A DNA stretch of 11,300 nt from an uncultured Lachnospiraceae bacterium (GTDB taxonomy: Bacteria > Bacillota > Clostridia > Lachnospirales > Lachnospiraceae): assembly GCA_947177925.1 (NCBI GenBank), contig CAMWWJ010000078.1, positions 1 to 11,300 of the forward strand, written 5' to 3'. The translations under genes and the position numbers were made by a program. Shown in pieces: positions 7,608 through 11,300 of the stretch. How positions within the stretch are numbered: the first letter of the stretch is position 1; each line of letters starts with the position of its first letter. The notes under the pieces were generated by a model. That model did not search any database and was not told the DNA's origin. It saw only the letters and a list, made by a program, of their open reading frames with translations.

Positions 7608-8768
7608 CTAAAAATCCCTTCCCGGAATATATTCTTCTTCCTCCGGGAGCGCCTCCACATATTCCGGTTCCTTTATCATATAACCGTTTTCTCTTAAAAA
7701 TTCCACGTCCATAACATGACGGTTGTCCAAAGTCTTCATAATATCCTTGATTTCTAAATCACCATATGTATTTCTATCGCTTAAATCAAGAACCTGATTA
7801 TCTGAAAAACTCAGTACCACTGGATACAGGATGTCCTCATCATTAGCAGTAATGACAATTCCTTTTTCCCCTGTATTCAGTTCAACGGCAAGACCGGGGC
7901 GCAGCAAATTGATGGACCGGATCAGAGCCTTTACTACCTTTTCATCAAAGGCATCCTTCCGTTCTAACAAAAGACGGATGGCCGCTACCTCCGATTCCAA
8001 AACTCCGGTTATGCTCATGGCAGTCATGGAATCAAACATTTCTGCCACCATTAGGATTTTGGCTCCCATTACAAGCTTTGTCCCACTGTAAATACCGGAA
8101 CGAAAATCAGACAGCGCCTTCTGGCTCTGGGCACAGATACGTTTTATGTTAGGGTTGGAGGAAAATATCATTTCAATCTCTTCATGCCCTTTTGTTTCCG
8201 CTGCCTGTAATATTACCTTTTCCTGTTCCGTCAGCTCTTCCTTTTCCAAAAGCCCCTCTGAAACTGCCAGCTTTCCAATATCGTGGACTAAAGCGGCAAG
8301 AACCGTCTCCAGCTGTTCCTCCGGCTTTACGTTCATGTTCTGCGCAATCATGGCACAAAGCATTGCCACATTCACGGAATGCTTGTATATGAAATCCTCT
8401 TTGCTTCTGAGATTTTGAATAAAATTATTTTTGTGGTCAAGGTGTCCGTAATTCCGGATGACATTAGAAGCAATGACTTGTATCTTTGGTGCTTTCTTTG
8501 TTTGTAAAATCATTGCCAGCTCTTCCCTGACAGCATAAACCGCCATGGTCTGATAACGTTCGAAGGCAATGTCCTCTTCTGTCATGGGAGGCACTGGTTC
8601 TGCCGGCTCTAATACGAACATTCCAATCAGTGCAAAGTTTTTTATGCTTTGGATTCCCTGGGATGTAAGTTTGGAGTTCCGTTCATAAAGCAACACCCCG
8701 TCCCGATTGTATATAGGCCTTGCCAGCCGCATTCCTACCTGCAGAGCTTCTGTTTTTACAAACTTCAT
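7608..8768 (-). CDS. HD-GYP-like protein with degenerate active site
   Basis: A 386-residue soluble protein with the layout of HD-GYP proteins. The N-terminal region (about 1-55, VGMRLARPIYNRDGVLLY) is of the type preceding many HD-GYP domains. An HD-like helical domain spans about 115-290, and a C-terminal extension follows (RPGLAVELNTGEKGIVITAND, 290-310). Active HD-GYP enzymes hydrolyse cyclic-di-GMP at a metal centre. Retained here are H130, the H162-D163 pair and K166 (HDIGK) and H195. An ungapped 26-residue alignment made from memory puts Q214-S215-Q216 where HHE is expected, F222-R223-S224 where GYP is expected, and E243 in place of a conserved Asp. A functional phosphodiesterase is therefore unlikely; a binding or scaffold role, or a different HD activity, is inferred. 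The ATG has an AGGGGGA site. It begins 24 nt after sigK and precedes pilT, so a role in pilus control is plausible but unproven. Confidence 0.85.
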   Translation of the reverse strand: MKFVKTEALQVGMRLARPIYNRDGVLLYERNSKLTSQGIQSIKNFALIGMFVLEPAEPVPPMTEEDIAFERYQTMAVYAVREELAMILQTKKAPKIQVIASNVIRNYGHLDHKNNFIQNLRSKEDFIYKHSVNVAMLCAMIAQNMNVKPEEQLETVLAALVHDIGKLAVSEGLLEKEELTEQEKVILQAAETKGHEEIEMIFSSNPNIKRICAQSQKALSDFRSGIYSGTKLVMGAKILMVAEMFDSMTAMSITGVLESEVAAIRLLLERKDAFDEKVVKALIRSINLLRPGLAVELNTGEKGIVITANDEDILYPVVLSFSDNQVLDLSDRNTYGDLEIKDIMKTLDNRHVMDVEFLRENGYMIKEPEYVEALPEEEEYIPGRDF

Positions 8769-8792
8769 GATTCTTCCCCCTGTATTCTTGTC

Positions 8793-9434
8793 TTAACCCA
8801 TCTGCTCAAAGGCCTGCCTAAGCTTATGAAGCGCCTTTTTCTCAATCCGGGACACATAGCTTCTGGATATGCCAAGCGTCTTTCCGATTTCCCTCTGGGT
8901 GATTTCCCGATCCGTCAAAAGCCCGTAGCGCATCAAGATAATATCTTTTTCTCTTCCCTTTAACACTTTATCCACCAGTGACATGAGCTTTGCAATATCT
9001 TCCCTGGTGGTCATCTGCTCTATCACATCAAGCTGCTCCGAAACAGTGATGTCCAGTAAATTTATTTCGTTTCCTTCTTTGTCCGTTCCAAGAGGTTCGT
9101 ACAGGGAAACTTCCTTGGATGTTTTCTTTTTGGCTCTAAGCAGCATGAGCAGCTCATTGTCAATGCATCTGGCCGCATAGGTTGCCAGCCGGCTTCCCTT
9201 TGTCTCATCAAAGGTACTTACGGCTTTAATAAGCCCAATCGTACCGATTGATATGAGATCCTCCGGCTCTTCTTCTACGTTTTGGTACTTTTTTGCAATA
9301 TGGGCTACCAGCCTCAAATTCCGCTCGATCAGTATCCTGCGCGCTTCTTTTGCCTGTGCCTCATCGCCTTCTCTAAGCATCCTTATATAGTAAGCTTCTT
9401 CTGTCTCTGACAGAGGTTTTTGAAAGGTTTGCAA
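8793..9434 (-). CDS. sigK: Sporulation-type RNA polymerase sigma factor SigK
   Basis: A 213-residue sigma-70 family protein close to sigma-K, the late mother-cell sporulation factor. Region 2 (about 34-104) contains IERNLRLVAHIAKKY, DLISIGTIGLIKAV and ATYAARCIDNELLMLLR. The sigma-K-typical segment DKEGNEINLLDI (118-129) follows, and region 4 (about 147-208) carries the helix-turn-helix REIGKTLGISRSYVSRIEK. The chain is continuous through the point near residues 90-94 where the skin element splits Bacillus subtilis sigK. The start is TTG: an in-frame TAA lies eight codons upstream with no ATG between, and the TTG is preceded by GGGGG at 6 nt. The protein thus begins close to the conserved KPLS segment and has no room for the roughly 20-residue hydrophobic pro-sequence of Bacillus pro-sigma-K. 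The HD-GYP-like gene follows after 24 nt. A close sigE-like paralogue is less likely given the DKEGNEI segment. Confidence 0.9.
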   Translation of the reverse strand: MQTFQKPLSETEEAYYIRMLREGDEAQAKEARRILIERNLRLVAHIAKKYQNVEEEPEDLISIGTIGLIKAVSTFDETKGSRLATYAARCIDNELLMLLRAKKKTSKEVSLYEPLGTDKEGNEINLLDITVSEQLDVIEQMTTREDIAKLMSLVDKVLKGREKDIILMRYGLLTDREITQREIGKTLGISRSYVSRIEKKALHKLRQAFEQMG

Positions 9435-9461
9435 GAAAAGCCCCCAAAAAACATTTTACTA

Positions 9462-9470
9462 TAGTATATG
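9462..9470 (-). promoter_or_regulatory. Possible sigma-E/sigma-K -10 element upstream of sigK
   Basis: Minus-strand CATATACTA fits CATAnnnTA (sigma-K -10), and its first eight bases match CATACAnT (sigma-E -10) at all but one defined position. No convincing sigma-E -35 box lies at the usual distance; an AC dinucleotide as in sigma-K promoters sits 18 nt upstream, slightly too far. Only suggestive. Confidence 0.3.
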
Positions 9471-9503
9471 CGCAGGGTTTGGCTCACGGTACACTCTGTT
9501 TTC

Positions 9504-9532
9504 ATTATACTAATTTTTACGATAAAAGGCAA
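9504..9532 (-). promoter_or_regulatory. Sigma-A-type promoter candidate for sigK and the genes after it
   Basis: Minus-strand -10 box TATAAT (9509-9504) is a perfect consensus. A weak -35 box TTGCCT (9532-9527) lies exactly 17 nt upstream. Transcription would start near 9497, giving a leader of about 63 nt before the TTG start. It could drive sigK, the HD-GYP-like gene and pilT in vegetative cells. Confidence 0.55.
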
Positions 9533-9552
9533 GGGGAAATATGAATTTTTCC

Positions 9553-9581
9553 TTGATTGCCCCATAAGAAAATGATATAAT
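9553..9581 (+). promoter_or_regulatory. Sigma-A-type promoter for the YfhO-like gene
   Basis: TTGATT (9553-9558) and a perfect TATAAT (9576-9581) are separated by 17 nt, and the -10 is preceded by TGA, giving an extended TGnTATAAT element. Transcription would begin near 9588, about 40 nt before the ATG. This is the strongest promoter prediction in the window. Confidence 0.75.
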
Positions 9582-9627
9582 TAGGCAAGTTTCACTTAAC
9601 ATTAAAATATTCAAAGGAGCATGAAAA

Positions 9628-11300
9628 ATGAAACCTATCAATCAATCTTTCAAATTACCCAAAATCAATTGGAAAAGCGCTTACTTATACATCACTGCTT
9701 TCCTGATTCCATTTCTTATGCTGTTTGCGATGCATTTGGTTTATAATGGCGGTTTTGGCAATCCTATTGTAAATATGTTGTCCCCCCGGCAGATATTCTT
9801 CAACGGTCTTGCCAGCATTTGCTTTTTGTTTTACATACGGCATACTGATACAGTACATATATCCGACAGGGGCTGGCAGCTTGTTTTTTCCTGGGCTTAC
9901 GGTCTCTGTTCCTATGGCATCCTGCAGGAAGGGGGCATTTCCACATTATGCCTTTATGCTGTTTTTCCTTTGGCATTTCTTACTTTTGAGAAAATGATAG
10001 ACGGATTGTGCTACCTGCCTTTTCTTTTAGCAGGAGCCCTTATACTGATCATCAATCCTTCCATCGGTCTTCCTGTCTTTTTTTTTCTGATTGTTCTGAC
10101 TTTCATAGAAGCAGGACTGAAAGGACATCTGGGGCTTGGGAACATCTTTCATTATTTAGGATGCTTCGCTCTTTCTTTTTTACTGGCAGCATTCCGGGTG
10201 TTCCCTCATTTTGAGTCTGTTTATAACGGTTCGTATTCCTATAGCGGCTTTCACGCAAGCTGCTCCCCCTTCGTGCTGCTGTCACGCTTTTTGCCCGGCA
10301 GTGCTCCTTCCATCTCCTTTTTTGGCTCTAACGGCATTGATTTGCATTTCGGCATGTTTTTTTGGCTTTCCTTTATCCTGTTTTTCTTTTCTCAAAGGAT
10401 TGCTGTGAAAAAACGGCTTTTTTACGGATGCTTTACATTACTCCTTATTGCCTCTTTATGGCTTTCTCCTGTAAGGTTTTTATGTAATCTGTTTGTAGCG
10501 GAAGATGGCTTTTCCGTGCCCTTCAGCTTCTTTCTGGTGTTCTGGTGTCTGAAGCTTGCCATGGAAGCACTCCACGGTTTAAAGGAAATTCCAAGGCTCC
10601 ACATTATATTCTGCCTTTTATCCGTAGCCTTCCTGCTGTTTCTCTGCTATATTGGCAGCGCCCATAATTTTCATGTATATATGCTTCCTATTATATTATT
10701 CCTTTTCTTGATTCAGGTGGCTTTTCTCCTTTTCAAAAGACAAAAATACCTACTGTTCTTTCTGATTCTGTTAGAATTCGGCTGCAACACCTTCATGACC
10801 ACTAATTTAGACTTTCTTTCCGCTGACAGAAGCAAAGAGAGCGCTTTTTTATGGGCTAAGAATGAGGAAATTTTGCCGGACGAAGAAGCTTCACAAGCTG
10901 AAGCAATTCCACGAAAAGAAATGTCATACAGCTCCGAGAATGAGAAATTATACAACGAATTTATTTCCTCCCATGAAAACAAGAATACATTCAAAGTGCT
11001 ATCCAAACTTCTAAATTCTGTTTCCTTGGAAGAGGCAGAGAAAAAGACTTACTGCGGCACCTCTTTTCCAGATCAGTTCCAAATCCTTAACGGTTGTTTT
11101 AAGAAAATAGGAGGCAGCGGTGACCTTTTTTCTTCTTTCCCGGTTATTTTTACTTTTGAAAGCTCTGAGGAGTATGATATAACAAGGATTTCCGATGATC
11201 TCTATTCTTTTTCTTCCAAAAATTCTACTTCTGAAAAAGAATTTTATTATATCCCTCTTTCCATCCAGGCAGACAACCCGCTTCCAGAAAATCTTTATCT
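9628..11300 (+). CDS. Polytopic membrane protein, probably YfhO family (3' end outside window)
   Basis: An open frame of 557 codons runs without a stop to the right edge. The ATG has AGGAG 8 nt upstream; another ATG at 9621 is in a different frame. Residues 18-390 contain roughly 11-12 hydrophobic segments (for example 18-38, 53-70, 104-120, 127-160, 172-190, 238-255, 264-280, 322-341, 347-369, 372-388). A hydrophilic, acidic, presumably extracytoplasmic portion begins near 395. This layout, the first loop GGFGNPIVNM (41-50) and the FSVPFSFFLVFW segment (295-306) resemble YfhO proteins. These are GT-C-like membrane proteins; in Bacillus subtilis YfhO is needed for lipoteichoic acid glycosylation. 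The resemblance is judged by eye and distant. The conserved acidic residue expected in the first loop seems to be S52 here. It is divergent from sigK and need not be functionally linked to the pilus genes. A T9 run lies at 10078-10086. Confidence 0.65.
   Translation, partial: MKPINQSFKLPKINWKSAYLYITAFLIPFLMLFAMHLVYNGGFGNPIVNMLSPRQIFFNGLASICFLFYIRHTDTVHISDRGWQLVFSWAYGLCSYGILQEGGISTLCLYAVFPLAFLTFEKMIDGLCYLPFLLAGALILIINPSIGLPVFFFLIVLTFIEAGLKGHLGLGNIFHYLGCFALSFLLAAFRVFPHFESVYNGSYSYSGFHASCSPFVLLSRFLPGSAPSISFFGSNGIDLHFGMFFWLSFILFFFSQRIAVKKRLFYGCFTLLLIASLWLSPVRFLCNLFVAEDGFSVPFSFFLVFWCLKLAMEALHGLKEIPRLHIIFCLLSVAFLLFLCYIGSAHNFHVYMLPIILFLFLIQVAFLLFKRQKYLLFFLILLEFGCNTFMTTNLDFLSADRSKESAFLWAKNEEILPDEEASQAEAIPRKEMSYSSENEKLYNEFISSHENKNTFKVLSKLLNSVSLEEAEKKTYCGTSFPDQFQILNGCFKKIGGSGDLFSSFPVIFTFESSEEYDITRISDDLYSFSSKNSTSEKEFYYIPLSIQADNPLPENLY

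Larger units (their letters stand above)
9435..9627. other. Divergent intergenic region between sigK and the YfhO-like gene
   Basis: This 193-bp AT-rich region carries promoters in both directions, with -35 boxes only 20 bp apart (9527-9532 minus, 9553-9558 plus). Between and around them is an imperfect inverted repeat: GGCAAGGGGAAA at 9528-9539 against TTTTTCCTTGATTGCC at 9546-9561, with a few unpaired bases. It could be an operator, but the match is modest. A 10-bp palindrome TACTATAGTA lies at 9457-9466, near the possible sporulation -10 element. No RNA gene or terminator was recognised. Confidence 0.55.

Noticed and set aside
9383..9565. 60-residue minus-strand frame overlapping the sigK start, considered as a frameshifted sigma-K pro-sequence
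   Set aside because: It is in another frame, is not hydrophobic like a pro-sequence, and covers the predicted promoter. It has no family resemblance.
9621..9623. ATG at 9621 as the start of the YfhO-like gene
   Set aside because: It is out of frame with the long open frame and too close to the AGGAG site; the ATG at 9628 has 8-nt spacing and the correct frame.
10103..11006. Minus-strand frames within 10103-11006
   Set aside because: The plus strand is continuously open with ribosome site, promoter and membrane-protein composition. The opposite frames have no supporting features.

Overview
The window looks like chromosomal DNA of an anaerobic, probably spore-forming Firmicute of the class Clostridia, most likely Lachnospiraceae. 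This is inferred from moderate GC, strong AGGAGG-type ribosome sites, an intact sporulation-type sigma-K gene and a Gram-positive type IV pilus locus. No taxonomic search was possible. There are no rRNAs, tRNAs, CRISPR arrays, transposases or other signs of a mobile element.

Eight genes fill positions 27-9434, all on the minus strand. In transcription order they are sigK (sigma factor), an HD-GYP-like protein, pilT (retraction ATPase), comM/yifB (MCM-like AAA+ helicase family), dprA (RecA loader for incoming ssDNA), pilB (assembly ATPase), pilC (platform protein) and a type IV prepilin. Most gaps are 12-72 nt. Longer gaps lie before comM (146 bp, two potential RNA hairpins) and before pilB (181 bp, a good sigma-A promoter). 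The pilus operon probably continues past the left edge.

Across a 193-bp divergent intergenic region a plus-strand gene begins at 9628 and runs off the right edge. It is a large polytopic membrane protein that resembles the YfhO family. Each direction of this region has a plausible housekeeping promoter.

The set combines a pilus that can extend and retract (PilB/PilC/pilin plus PilT) with two proteins that process transformed DNA (DprA, ComM), so DNA uptake is a reasonable hypothesis. PilB carries two well-matched copies of the 24-residue MshEN motif known to bind cyclic-di-GMP. The HD-GYP relative has lost the HHE and GYP signatures and is probably not an active phosphodiesterase. The sigma factor appears to lack the pro-sequence of Bacillus sigma-K and is not interrupted by a skin-like element. 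These are the most interesting points; none by itself proves a new system.
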